Below, piece by piece: positions 54,368 through 63,070 of a stretch of 64,000 nucleotides of DNA (positions are counted from its first letter, which is position 1; every line of letters starts with the position of its first letter). The notes under the pieces are model-generated. The model was not told the DNA's origin. It worked only from the letters and a program-made list of their open reading frames with translations, and searched no databases. This DNA comes from JANNWF01 sp038205755 (lineage in GTDB: Bacteria; Pseudomonadota; Gammaproteobacteria; Xanthomonadales; Xanthomonadaceae): NCBI GenBank assembly GCA_038205755.1, contig JBBRBN010000006.1, forward strand, positions 13,468 to 77,467, in the 5' to 3' direction. The translations under genes and the position numbers were made by a program.

Positions 54368-55861
54368 ACTCCGACAGCCCTGCAGACTGAGCCGCTGGCC
54401 CGGCCGGATCAGATATTTCGGCGCCGAAATGCCGTTGGAGCGGGCCAGCGATTCGGGGCTGCGGCAGCCGCGCGAACGCGAAATGCTGGCCAACGTGTCG
54501 CCCTTGCGCACGGTGTAGCCGCTGCCGCTGCCGCTGCCGCTGCCGCTGCTGGTCGAGGATGTCGCGACCGCCACCTGGGTTGGCAGCGCAGCGCGGGCCC
54601 GGGCGATCTCGCCTGCCAGCGCCACGCGCGGCCCATCAAGGCAATGCTGGCGGTAGGCATCAACCAGCGCCTGCGGCGCATCGAGCGCCGTGCCGGCCGC
54701 AAGCACGAGCTGCGGGTTGTATTGCGGATTGAGGTTGCGCAAGGTGCGGAACCAGCCGTTGCGGGTGCCGGCCCCACCCAGACAGATCGCCAGTTCATTG
54801 AGCGCCGCCGGACGCTCCAGCTTCAGTTCGGACGGCGCCAGGGGCACGCGCGGAAACTCCAGCCCGTATTCCTCCGGATGCAGGAACAGCCACGCCGCCG
54901 CCAGCACCATCGGGACGTAGTCGCGGGTCTCGGCCGGCAGCTGGCCCTGCACGGCGCTGCTCCAGAAGCTCTTGCCGCCGGTCTGCCGATACAGCCGCGC
55001 CACCCGACCCTCGCCGCCGTTGTAAGCCGCCAGCGCCATCGGCAGATCCGCATTCAGCTCGGCGAAGCGTTCGTTGAGATAGGCAACATTGGCGCGCGCC
55101 GCCAGCTGCGGATCAAAGCGCGTGTCAAATCCGTCGGCGCGGCGTCCAAGACCGAAGCGCTGACCGGTCGCCGGCATGAACTGCAGCGGTCCGGACGCGC
55201 CGGCACGCGACACCGCATGCACGCGGCCACCCGACTCCTTGGCCATGATCCCAAACAGCAGCGCTTCGGGCAGGCCGGCGCGCTCGTATTCGGGCCACAT
55301 GCGGTGACGCATGTACTGGTAGTTTTCCCAGGTGTCGAGCAACAGCGGGCGCATCCAGGTCAGCCACTCGTTGAGCGCGGCCTGAACCTGGGCATTGACG
55401 GTGATCAGCTCGCGCAGCTCCCGACCGTTGAGCAGATTCAGGCTGCGGGCGGCCTCCGGCACGTCGACCAGCAGCGGCGAGGCAGCGTCCACCGACAGCG
55501 CCGCGCTGGTGACGCCCTCGCCCGCCCCGGCGGCCCGCTCCACCACCTGCAGATCGACCAGCAGCGCGCCATAAGCGTCGATGAAGCGCAGGCTGTCGCA
55601 GCCGGCGCTGGCGGCGCAGCGGGCAGCGGCGGCGCGCAAGGCAGCGAGTGCCGACTCGCGCTCGGCGCCACCCAGGGCCGCATCGCCGTGCCGGATCTGC
55701 TCTTCAGCGGCCTCCAGTCGCTGCGACTGGCGCTCAATTTCGGCATAGATGCTGTCAAACGTGCCAGACCCATCGCCCGCCACTGCGCGGGTGGATGGAG
55801 CAGCGCAGGCAGTCAGGAGCATCAGCAGCAGCAAGAGAATGACGGTGGCGTGCGATGACAT
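54365..55861 (-). CDS. MltD-like membrane-bound lytic transglycosylase with LysM
   Basis: 498-residue lipoprotein: lipobox LTAC with C19 after a poly-leucine h-region. The SLT domain has catalytic E209 in FGIMAKESGGRVHAVSRAG and then GASGPLQFMPATGQRFGL and AYNGGEGRV. A Ser/Gly linker leads to a C-terminal LysM domain (YTVRKGDTLASISRSRG). It cleaves peptidoglycan glycan strands at the cell wall. The TAG stop lies within the end of the MITE-like copy 2, so the last residues may have been altered by insertion. The start at 55861 is favoured by the signal sequence; ATG 55891 is possible. Confidence 0.88.
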   Translation of the reverse strand: MSSHATVILLLLLMLLTACAAPSTRAVAGDGSGTFDSIYAEIERQSQRLEAAEEQIRHGDAALGGAERESALAALRAAAARCAASAGCDSLRFIDAYGALLVDLQVVERAAGAGEGVTSAALSVDAASPLLVDVPEAARSLNLLNGRELRELITVNAQVQAALNEWLTWMRPLLLDTWENYQYMRHRMWPEYERAGLPEALLFGIMAKESGGRVHAVSRAGASGPLQFMPATGQRFGLGRRADGFDTRFDPQLAARANVAYLNERFAELNADLPMALAAYNGGEGRVARLYRQTGGKSFWSSAVQGQLPAETRDYVPMVLAAAWLFLHPEEYGLEFPRVPLAPSELKLERPAALNELAICLGGAGTRNGWFRTLRNLNPQYNPQLVLAAGTALDAPQALVDAYRQHCLDGPRVALAGEIARARAALPTQVAVATSSTSSGSGSGSGSGYTVRKGDTLASISRSRGCRSPESLARSNGISAPKYLIRPGQRLSLQGCRS

Positions 55862-56012
55862 GAGGTTGAGGAAATGTGGGTCGACCGCCATTTTGCCTGC
55901 GAATGGGGCGCCGCATGTCAATCACCCGCGCTGCCGCGCTGTGCGCCTGGATTTCCCGATTGGAATGCCGGATAGAATCGCGCTTCCTCACGCGCCGCCT
56001 GAATCCAAACGA

Positions 56013-57554
56013 ATGAACGACATCTACCTGGGCAAGGGCGAGGCGCCCGTTCATCTGCTGGCCCGATTTGGCAACCGTCACGGGCTGATCGCCGGCGCTA
56101 CCGGCACCGGCAAGTCGGTCTCGCTGATGGTCATGGCCGAGGGCTTCTCACGGATGGGCGTGCCGGTGTTCCTGGCCGACGTGAAGGGTGACATCGCCGG
56201 ACTGGCCGTGGCCGGAGCGATGTCCGAGCGTCTGCAGCAGCGCATCGCGACGCTGGGCATCGAGGACTACCGCAGCGAACCCAACCCGGTGGTGTTCTGG
56301 GACCTGTACGGCGAGCTCGGCCACCCGGTCCGCACCACCATCTCGGAAATGGGCCCAACGCTGCTGGCGCGCGTCCTTGAGCTCAACGATACCCAGTCTG
56401 GCGTGCTCGACATCGTGTTCAAGCTGGCCGATGACGAGGGCCTGCTGCTGCTCGATCTTGATGACCTGCGCGCCCTGCTGTCCTTCACTGCGCAAAATGC
56501 CAAGCGGATTTCGCAGGCGCTGGGCCTGGTCAGCCCAACCTCGGTCGCCGCCATCCAGCGCGCCCTGCTGCGCCTCGAGCAGGCCGGCGGCGCACACTTT
56601 TTTGGTGAGCCCGCGCTGGAGCTGGCCGATCTGATGCGGCAGGACATGTCCGGCCGCGGCGTCATCAACCTGTTAGCGGCCGACAAACTGATCCTGAGTC
56701 CGAGGCTGTACTCGAGCTTCCTGCTGTGGCTGCTGTCAGAGCTGTTCGAGACGCTGCCCGAAGTTGGCGACCTCGCCCAGCCCAAACTGGTGTTTTTCTT
56801 CGACGAGGCGCACCTGCTGTTCAGCGACTGTCCGCCGGCCCTGCGGCAGCGCGTCGAGCAGGTGGTTCGGCTGATCCGCTCCAAGGGCGTCGGGGTCTAC
56901 TTCTGCTCGCAGAATCCGGACGATGTCCCCAACGAAATTCTTGGCCAGCTCGGCAACCGCGTGCAGCACGCGCTGCGCGCCTTCACTCCGCGCGACCAGA
57001 AGGCGGTGCGCAGCGCCGCCGAGACATTTGTGGCGCGGCCGGGTCTGGACGTGGTCCAGGCGATCACCACGCTTGGCGTCGGCGAAGCGCTGGTCTCGAC
57101 CCTGCAGGACAAGGGCGTGCCGATGCCGGTCGACCGCACCCTGATGGCGCCACCGCGCTGCCGGATGGGCGCGATCGACGCCACCGAACGCGCCACCGTG
57201 CGCAAGCGCAGCCCGATCGGCGGTCGCTACGATACCGCTGTCAACCGCGAGTCCGCCTACGAGATTCTGAATGCGCGCGCCGAGCAGGCCGCCGAAGCCG
57301 CTGAGTCAGCCAAGGCGCGCGAGGGCGCCGAACGCGAAGCCAGTCGCAGCGCCACCGGCAGCGCCCGCGGCGGCAATCCCGCCGTGCCTGCCGAGGAGCG
57401 CAGCTGGCTGCGCGACATGCTGTTCGGCTCGGGACGCCGCCAGGGCGCCATCGAAACCACCGCCAAATCGGCCATGCGCACGGTCGGCAACCAGCTCGGC
57501 CGCCAACTGCTGCGCGGCGTGCTCGGCAGCCTGACTGGCAGCAAACGGCGCTGA
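56013..57554 (+). CDS. HerA-like ATPase, DUF853 (YjgR) family
   Basis: 513-residue ATPase of the DUF853/YjgR group of the HerA-FtsK superfamily. Walker A is AGATGTGKSVSL (residues 27-38), Walker B is LVFFFDEAHLLF near 265, followed by SKGVGVYFCSQNPDDVP. The C-terminal 90 residues are Ala/Glu/Arg-rich, probably helical or disordered, ending in a basic patch. Function is unproven; HerA relatives move DNA or peptides. Divergent from the lytic transglycosylase, 151 bp apart. Confidence 0.88.
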   Translation: MNDIYLGKGEAPVHLLARFGNRHGLIAGATGTGKSVSLMVMAEGFSRMGVPVFLADVKGDIAGLAVAGAMSERLQQRIATLGIEDYRSEPNPVVFWDLYGELGHPVRTTISEMGPTLLARVLELNDTQSGVLDIVFKLADDEGLLLLDLDDLRALLSFTAQNAKRISQALGLVSPTSVAAIQRALLRLEQAGGAHFFGEPALELADLMRQDMSGRGVINLLAADKLILSPRLYSSFLLWLLSELFETLPEVGDLAQPKLVFFFDEAHLLFSDCPPALRQRVEQVVRLIRSKGVGVYFCSQNPDDVPNEILGQLGNRVQHALRAFTPRDQKAVRSAAETFVARPGLDVVQAITTLGVGEALVSTLQDKGVPMPVDRTLMAPPRCRMGAIDATERATVRKRSPIGGRYDTAVNRESAYEILNARAEQAAEAAESAKAREGAEREASRSATGSARGGNPAVPAEERSWLRDMLFGSGRRQGAIETTAKSAMRTVGNQLGRQLLRGVLGSLTGSKRR

Positions 57555-58013
57555 GGAAAAGCGCGGTGAACATCGGTCCATCGGATTGATCGGGCAAACC
57601 ATTGCCTGCAGCGCGATGGCCACCAAGCTAAGCGGATGCCTCTCGTCGCTTGAACGTCGCGACGCTCTCGGGCCTAACAATGCACTCAGTGAGCCGGGCT
57701 TGATCGGCTGCCCCCCTGGCGGGCTCCAATCAGACGTCAGGTCTTCGGACGCATTCCGATCGCCCAGCCGATCAAGTTTGCTTTCGATTTCGGCGCGCAA
57801 AGCAGGCGACCCAGCAACCGCTCAGCCCTCGCCAACTCGCGTGATTGATTCTTTCATCGAGCGCGCCTGGGCCGAAAACGGCCTTGCGCGTCAAACGCAG
57901 TCTAGCAACCCCAGCAAGCCCCGCTAAACGAAACTTTCGGGCAGCTCAGGATTGCTGACGGCCGTCTGACGCCCTGATGGCAGCGGGCTCGAGTGCCTAC
58001 GGCGATGATCCGA
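57555..58013. other. 459-bp gene-free interval
   Basis: No frame with protein-like composition, RBS or recognisable motif was found on either strand. A short GGCCG/CGGCC hairpin near 57872 has no T run. It separates two convergent genes (the HerA-like ATPase and the frameshifted methyltransferase) and may hold decayed sequence. Confidence 0.5.
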
Positions 58014-58918
58014 TCAGGCCAATCCAACCACGTATGCCACCCAGGACTCACAGTTGCGCAACTGGCGGACCGCACCCAGGAACACCTCGGTCTTTTCGCC
58101 TTTGGTGGTCGCGGTATGCCGCCAGATCTGGCTGCTGGCGAACCCCGCCTCGCGCAGGCACTCGCGCAGCTCGGATAGGGTCCACAGTCGCCACTCGTAA
58201 CGAAAGGCGTTGTCGATGCGGCGCAGCCCGTTGGCAGCGACGGCGTCGCTCAATTCGAAGTGAATACGGCAATCAACGTGGGCACTCACGGCATTGAAGC
58301 TGCGCTGCTCCCGCAGATAGTCGAAAGCGGCAGCGCTTGGCGCTGGCCGCGTTCGCGAACGGGTACGACGCGATGGCGGGTGGTCGATTGGCGGAGCGCG
58401 GCGGCACCGCCATAAAGATTGAGTACCAGAACGCCATCGGCCGCCAGCGCTGCGTGGGCCTGCCTGAGGTAGCGGAGCAGCGCTGCCCGGCGGTGCAGAT
58501 AGCCGATGCTGAAGTTAAGCACCGACAGCAGGTCGGCTGCGGGCACCGCCGGCGGCTTGAGCGTATGAACGTCGGCACAGTGAAAGGCGATGCGCCCGGC
58601 GCGTCGTGCGAGCAATCGCTGCGCGCGCTGGCGTGCGTGCTCGATCGTGGGTTGATCCAGATCGACCGCCAGCGCCGAGCGATGGCGGCCGGCCGCCACC
58701 CACGCCACGGCGTCGGCGCCATTGCCGGCGAAGTCCTCGCGCAGACAGCGCGCCTCGCGGCCGTCCCGCAGCCGGCGGTAGATTTCGGCAAGTACCGCCG
58801 CTTGGGTGTCCAGATCCTGGGTAGCCCAGCGATACAGGCTGAGCAGGTCGTCTGTCTGAGGTACTGGCTCCTCCTGTAAACGCAATGATCGTTCACCGCA
58901 GTCAACGGAATACTTCAT
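58014..58918 (-). pseudogene. class I SAM methyltransferase, frameshifted
   Basis: The 5' part from ATG 58918 encodes CLREDFAGNGADAVAWVAAG (SAM-binding motif I; the LREDFAG pattern is typical of this family) and DLLSVLNFSIGYLH, then leaves frame near residue 190. The 3' part continues in another frame with AAFDYLREQRSFNAVSAHVD, CRIHFELSD and WRLWTLSELRECLREAGF, the normal C-terminus, to 58014. A single-base loss between about 58320 and 58385 accounts for it. The substrate is unknown. It is divergent from the peptide-export locus. Confidence 0.78.
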
Positions 58919-59071
58919 CGAAAACGACAGTCAAGGTGCCTACTTGATCGAAAAAGACCCGTTGTTTCGACTGCGATGTCGTTTTGCAGGCGCTCCCGCG
59001 TACTCCTTGATTGAGCCCAGACCATAGCGTCCGCGGCCGAACCACCACTCCGATGTCGAGGATACCCAGCG

Positions 59072-59229
59072 ATGAACAGCAAGCTGAAGCACACGACGAA
59101 CACTTCTCGGAGCAAGGCTGTCACAGGCGACCAAGACAAGCCTGCGGCGACCATCAAGGATCTCCCGGCCGCGAAGGACCCAAAGGCGGTGGTCTATTGC
59201 TGCCAGCGGCGCAGAAAATCCGTGGGTGA
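59072..59229 (+). pseudogene. putative double-glycine leader peptide precursor, frameshifted
   Basis: From ATG 59072 (GAGGA nine bases upstream) the frame reads a hydrophilic leader ending TIKDLPAAKDPK. In the given sequence it then goes out of register. Adding one G in AAGGCGGTGG would give KDPKGGGLLLPAAQKIRG and a stop at 59227-59229, immediately before the GTG start of the exporter. A K-D-P-K-G-G end of leader fits a substrate for the C39 peptidase next door. In the uncorrected frame the gene runs on to 59407, overlapping the exporter. Assignment rests on context and motif, not on a recognised family. Confidence 0.5.
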
Positions 59230-60198
59230 GTGTTCTGCAATGCCGACGTCGACGACGCCGACGATGACGCCACCACCCCGTTTGCCGATGGCGGCGCGTT
59301 TCGCAAACGCGCCAGGCGTATCCGCAGATTCCCTTTTATCGCCCAAATCGACGAGATGGACTGTGGCCCGACCAGCTTCGCAATGGTCTGTCGCTACTAC
59401 GGCGTAACGGCTAGCCTGTCGCGCATTCGCGAGCTGTGTCATACCGCCAGCGACGGCACCAGTCTGCGTTCAATCTGCTCTGCGGCCAACGAACTCGGTC
59501 TGGCGGCGCGCGCGCTCAAAGTGTCGCCCAGCCATCTCGATCAGATGCCGCTACCGGCCATCTGCCATTGGGAAGGCAATCACTGGGTGGTCGTTTATCA
59601 CGTCGATGCCAAGGATGTGTGGGTAGCCGACCCTGGTCGCTCGCGGCGCAAGATCGCGCGCGCCGAGTTTCTCAAGCAGTGGTCCGGCTACACGGCATTG
59701 TTCGATTACGCGGGAGGTCCGCGACCCGCAGCGGCGAGTACGCCGCAGCTGGCGTGGCTATGGCCATTCTTTCGCGAGCACCAAGCCAGCTTCAATCTCG
59801 CGCTTGGGCTAGCGGGGCTTGCCAGTGCGTTGGCCCTGCTGTTTCCGGTAGTCACCCAGTTCGTGGTCGACAGGGTGATCGTCGATCAGGATCTCAGCCT
59901 GCTCAGCTTTCTACTGCCGACCATGGCGCTAGTGCTGGTCTTCCTGCTGCTGGCCAATCTCATCCAGCAGTACCTGCTCAGTTTCGTCGCCGTGCGCATC
60001 GACAGCGCCGTGCTCGACTACCTGACCCGGCGGCTACTGGCCCTGCCGATGAGTTATTTCAAGGCGCGGCGTACCGGCGATATCCAGCGCCGCCTCGACG
60101 GCGCTCGGCAAATGCGCCAGTTTCTGGTGGATCAAGGGGTAGGCGGTCTGCTCGCAGCGGTGCAATTGCTCGGCTGCGTGCTGCTGATGGCGCTGTAA
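59230..60198 (+). CDS. C39-peptidase ABC exporter, N-terminal half (cut by in-frame TAA)
   Basis: 322 residues. The C39 double-glycine peptidase domain (about 33-165) has Q39, C45 (IAQIDEMDCGPTSFAMVCRY), H118 (EGNHWVVVYHVDA) and D134 (VWVADPGR), a complete catalytic set. Then come the first membrane helices of the ABC permease domain (about 175-320). The frame stops at TAA 60196-60198 in the middle of the fourth helix, then continues unchanged as the next feature. It starts at GTG 59230, touching the precursor stop. The intact protein would be about 747 residues, normal for bacteriocin-type exporters. Confidence 0.85.
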   Translation: MFCNADVDDADDDATTPFADGGAFRKRARRIRRFPFIAQIDEMDCGPTSFAMVCRYYGVTASLSRIRELCHTASDGTSLRSICSAANELGLAARALKVSPSHLDQMPLPAICHWEGNHWVVVYHVDAKDVWVADPGRSRRKIARAEFLKQWSGYTALFDYAGGPRPAAASTPQLAWLWPFFREHQASFNLALGLAGLASALALLFPVVTQFVVDRVIVDQDLSLLSFLLPTMALVLVFLLLANLIQQYLLSFVAVRIDSAVLDYLTRRLLALPMSYFKARRTGDIQRRLDGARQMRQFLVDQGVGGLLAAVQLLGCVLLMAL

Positions 60199-60207
60199 TC
60201 GGTTCGA

Positions 60208-61473
60208 TTGACCGCTTTGTTCCTGATGGTGGCGCCGCTGTACGCCGGCTTGATGTGGTATTCGCGGCGGGTCCTGCGGCCGCTCTATGCCGATCTGGAA
60301 ACCGCCCATGGCCGCTATGCCTCGCAGCAGATTGATGCCATCAAGGGTATCGAAGCGGTCAAGGCAGCGGGCGCCGAACTCAAGTTCCGCGACGAGATGC
60401 TGGCGCAGTTTCTTGAAGTGTCGCAACAGCAGTTCCGCGGCAACTTTACGGTGATGAGCTACCAGAGCGCGCTGCAGGCGGTGGGGTTCCTGTCGACGCT
60501 GCTGTTTCTGTGGGCGGGCGCGCATGCGGTGATCGCCGGCGAGTTCAGCGTGGGTGCCTTTGTCGCCTTCAGCAGCATCATGGCGATGGCCTCTGCGGCG
60601 ATCGTGCGCGCGCTCGGCGTCTGGGACGATGCGCAATTTGTCGGCGAGCTGCTAAACCGCTTGAACGATGTGATCGAGCCTGAGCCCGAGCAAGGGCACG
60701 ACCGTTCGCGTTTGCAGCCGGTGAAATCGCTCGAGGGGCATATCGAACTGCGCAAGGTCGGGCTGCGCTTCGGTGGGCCGGAATCGCCGGAAATTCTGGC
60801 CGATATTTCGCTGACGATACCCGCTGGCAAGACCTGGGCGCTGGTGGGTCGCAGCGGCTGCGGCAAGACCACGCTGGTGAAGCTGATCAGTGGCCTGCTG
60901 GAACCTACCAGTGGCGAGATCCTGTTCGACCGCATCGACAGCCGCACGCTCAACCACCGCGATTTGCGCCGGCAGATCGGTTTTGTGCTGCAGGAGAACC
61001 ACGTGTTCGACAACACCAGCCTGCACAACATCGCCTTCGGCGACGTCGAGCCTAATTTCGAACGCGCGCTGTGGGCGGCGCAAATGGCCAACGCCCATGA
61101 TTTCATCCAGCGCTTGCCGCTGGGTTACGAGACCCGCATCGGCGAGACGGGTCTGGCCATTTCAGGCGGCCAGCGCCAGCGTCTCGCCATTGCGCGGGCG
61201 ATTTATCACGACCCGCCGATCCTGATTTTCGACGAGGCCACCAGTGCTCTTGACAGCGAGAGCGAGCGCGCGATTCAAAGCAATCTTGGCCGTCTCACCA
61301 AGGGCCGCACCTGTCTGATCATCGCGCACCGGTTGAGCACTATCCGCGAGGCTGATCAGATCGTGGTGATGGATGCCGGACGTATCGTGGAGACCGGTAG
61401 CCACGATCACCTGATGGCGAGTCGCGGCATGTACTTCTATTTGTCCAGCCAGCAGCTGGGGCCGACTCAATGA
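60208..61473 (+). CDS. C39-peptidase ABC exporter, C-terminal half (permease end and ATPase)
   Basis: Same reading frame as 59230-60198, resuming three codons after the TAA. Residues about 1-130 complete the permease (MVAPLYAGLMWYSRRVLRPL, ASQQIDAIKGIEAVKAAG). Residues about 175-415 are the ATPase: Walker A GRSGCGKTTLVKL, Q-loop IGFVLQENHVF, signature LAISGGQRQRLAIARAIYHD and Walker B PPILIFDEATSALDSESE. A TTG at 60208 could serve as a start, but a half permease would be unlikely to function alone. It overlaps the HlyD gene by four bases (ATGA). Confidence 0.85.
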   Translation: MTALFLMVAPLYAGLMWYSRRVLRPLYADLETAHGRYASQQIDAIKGIEAVKAAGAELKFRDEMLAQFLEVSQQQFRGNFTVMSYQSALQAVGFLSTLLFLWAGAHAVIAGEFSVGAFVAFSSIMAMASAAIVRALGVWDDAQFVGELLNRLNDVIEPEPEQGHDRSRLQPVKSLEGHIELRKVGLRFGGPESPEILADISLTIPAGKTWALVGRSGCGKTTLVKLISGLLEPTSGEILFDRIDSRTLNHRDLRRQIGFVLQENHVFDNTSLHNIAFGDVEPNFERALWAAQMANAHDFIQRLPLGYETRIGETGLAISGGQRQRLAIARAIYHDPPILIFDEATSALDSESERAIQSNLGRLTKGRTCLIIAHRLSTIREADQIVVMDAGRIVETGSHDHLMASRGMYFYLSSQQLGPTQ

Positions 61474-62648
61474 GCGCGCGACGTGCTTCGTCAGGAAACG
61501 AACTTGACCGCGCGTCGGGGCTGTTGCTAAGCGACGCCCCGCCCCGCGCGGCGCGTTACACCGGCTGGCTGTTGCTGGCTCTTGCGGCCACCGCCATCGC
61601 GTTCGCCTGCCTGTTTCGCATTCCCGAGACCGTGGTTGCACCTTTCGTCGTGGTGCCCATCGAGGGTGGCGCTCCGATACAGGCGCCGGTCGCCGGCGAA
61701 CTGGTCAGCGTTGACGTGCGCGAAGGGCAGTCAGTCAAGGCCGGTGCGACCCTGTTTCGCATCAAGAGCGACGTATCCCGCAGTGCCGATTCGCTTTTGC
61801 GACAGTTGCTCGAAGACCAGCGGGCCTTGACCGAGCGCACGCGTCGGCTCGACCAGGCGCTCAGCGACGCAACGGCGATCAAGCAGCGTGAAATCGCCCT
61901 GACCGAACGCGAACTAGAGTTTCGTCGAACCTATTTCGCTTCGACTCGCGAGATTCTTGATCGCAAGGAAAAAGCGGCGGCAGATGGCCTACTGCCGCGC
62001 ATCTCCTTGCTGTCTGATCGGCTGCTGGTGGCGGCGGCTGAGAACGAGCGCACTGCCAGCGAAAGGCAGCTGCAACAGCTGGCGCTGGATAAGTCCGAGC
62101 GCGTCGCGGCACGCTCGCGCGACCGCAATGAGGAAGCCGCCGAGAGCGAAAAACTGACGTTCAGGATTGCCGCCGCGCACGCGCAGCTAGCGGGTGCAGA
62201 CGGCGACACCCGATCACTGCTGGCACCGTATGACGCGGTGGTAATGAGCGTGGCTCAGACCGGCGCAGGCGCGGTGGTCGAACTCGGTGCCGAACTATGT
62301 CAGCTGGCACGCCTGGATGCCGCCGGACAGCCGCGGCTGACGCTGGCCGAGGCCGCACTGCCGCGCTTGCACAGCGGGCAATCAGTACGCTTATTTCTGT
62401 CGGCCTATCCCTATCAGCGCTACGGCACGCAGACGGCACAACTCGACTGGGTGAGTCCTAGCGGTTTGGTCGACAAACAACAAACCCAGTTCTTCGCGCT
62501 GGCGAGTCTGACTTCGCCCACCAATCCGGACTTGCCGCTGCGCATCGGCATGCGCGGCGAGGCGCGCATTCTGGTTGGGCGACGCACCCTGATCGACTAT
62601 GCCTTGGAGCCGGCACGAGCCCTTCGCGAGCGCGCGTTTGTCGAATGA
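61470..62648 (+). CDS. HlyD-family membrane fusion protein of the peptide exporter
   Basis: 392 residues: a short cytoplasmic tail, one membrane helix (TGWLLLALAATAIAFACLF, about 31-49), a biotinyl/lipoyl-like half motif (GGAPIQAPVAGELVSVDVRE), a long coiled coil (about 105-240) and the second half motif (RSLLAPYDAVVMSVAQTGAG) with a beta-barrel to the end. It links the inner-membrane exporter to an outer-membrane channel such as TolC, not encoded here. The ATGA overlap with the exporter shows a single operon. Confidence 0.9.
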   Translation: MSARRASSGNELDRASGLLLSDAPPRAARYTGWLLLALAATAIAFACLFRIPETVVAPFVVVPIEGGAPIQAPVAGELVSVDVREGQSVKAGATLFRIKSDVSRSADSLLRQLLEDQRALTERTRRLDQALSDATAIKQREIALTERELEFRRTYFASTREILDRKEKAAADGLLPRISLLSDRLLVAAAENERTASERQLQQLALDKSERVAARSRDRNEEAAESEKLTFRIAAAHAQLAGADGDTRSLLAPYDAVVMSVAQTGAGAVVELGAELCQLARLDAAGQPRLTLAEAALPRLHSGQSVRLFLSAYPYQRYGTQTAQLDWVSPSGLVDKQQTQFFALASLTSPTNPDLPLRIGMRGEARILVGRRTLIDYALEPARALRERAFVE

Positions 62649-62719
62649 AGCAAGGGCCGCGAACGCCATGATGGGGTTAGCGGCTGGGGCCTTGGTTGAT
62701 CCAGCGGAATCGCTGTCGA

Positions 62720-63070
62720 CTAGCCGCGGGGGCGAAACTCACCCTTGATATCCCCAAGTTTCATGTAAATCGGGCCGCCTTTCAGGACTGCATACGAAAA
62801 ATGCAGACGGCGGGGATCAATGTGTCGGGCGACTTGGCGCAAAACATCATCGAGCCGCCCTTCCAACCTCCAAACGCGCACCGATGTGGTGTAGTCCGCC
62901 AACAGCGGCGCGCGTTCAAACGGCATGCGCCAGGCGTCGAAGCGCTTCGAGCGGCAGACATCCGAGCGTGTCCAGTCATAGAAGGTGTCGCGATAGTCGG
63001 GTGGCGGCGTCCAATCCGGTCGCGTTAGCAGCGGCCGGGAATCGTCAAACGCAACCCGCGTCAGAGGCCC
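62720..63070 (-). other. open fragment of an unrecognised protein
   Basis: An open minus-strand frame from 63070 to a TAG at 62720 has protein-like composition (PDWTPPPDYRDTFYDWTRSD, then WRMPFERAPLLADYTTSVRV and LHFSYAVLKGGPIYMKLGDI). There is no ATG, GTG or TTG before the ATG at 62926, so either a 68-residue protein starts there or this is the 3' remnant of a larger gene. It abuts the end of the delta-60 gene (63061). Family not recognised. Confidence 0.4.

Noticed and set aside
57586..57927. 113-codon plus-strand frame in the gap before the methyltransferase
   Set aside because: No ribosome binding site, no motif, Ser/Arg-rich random composition.
59160..59229. LLLPAAQKIRG read as a DUF1559 prepilin-like N-terminus (LLLPAVQAARE)
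   Set aside because: The segment is at the C-terminus after a hydrophilic leader, is followed by a stop, and sits beside a C39 exporter.
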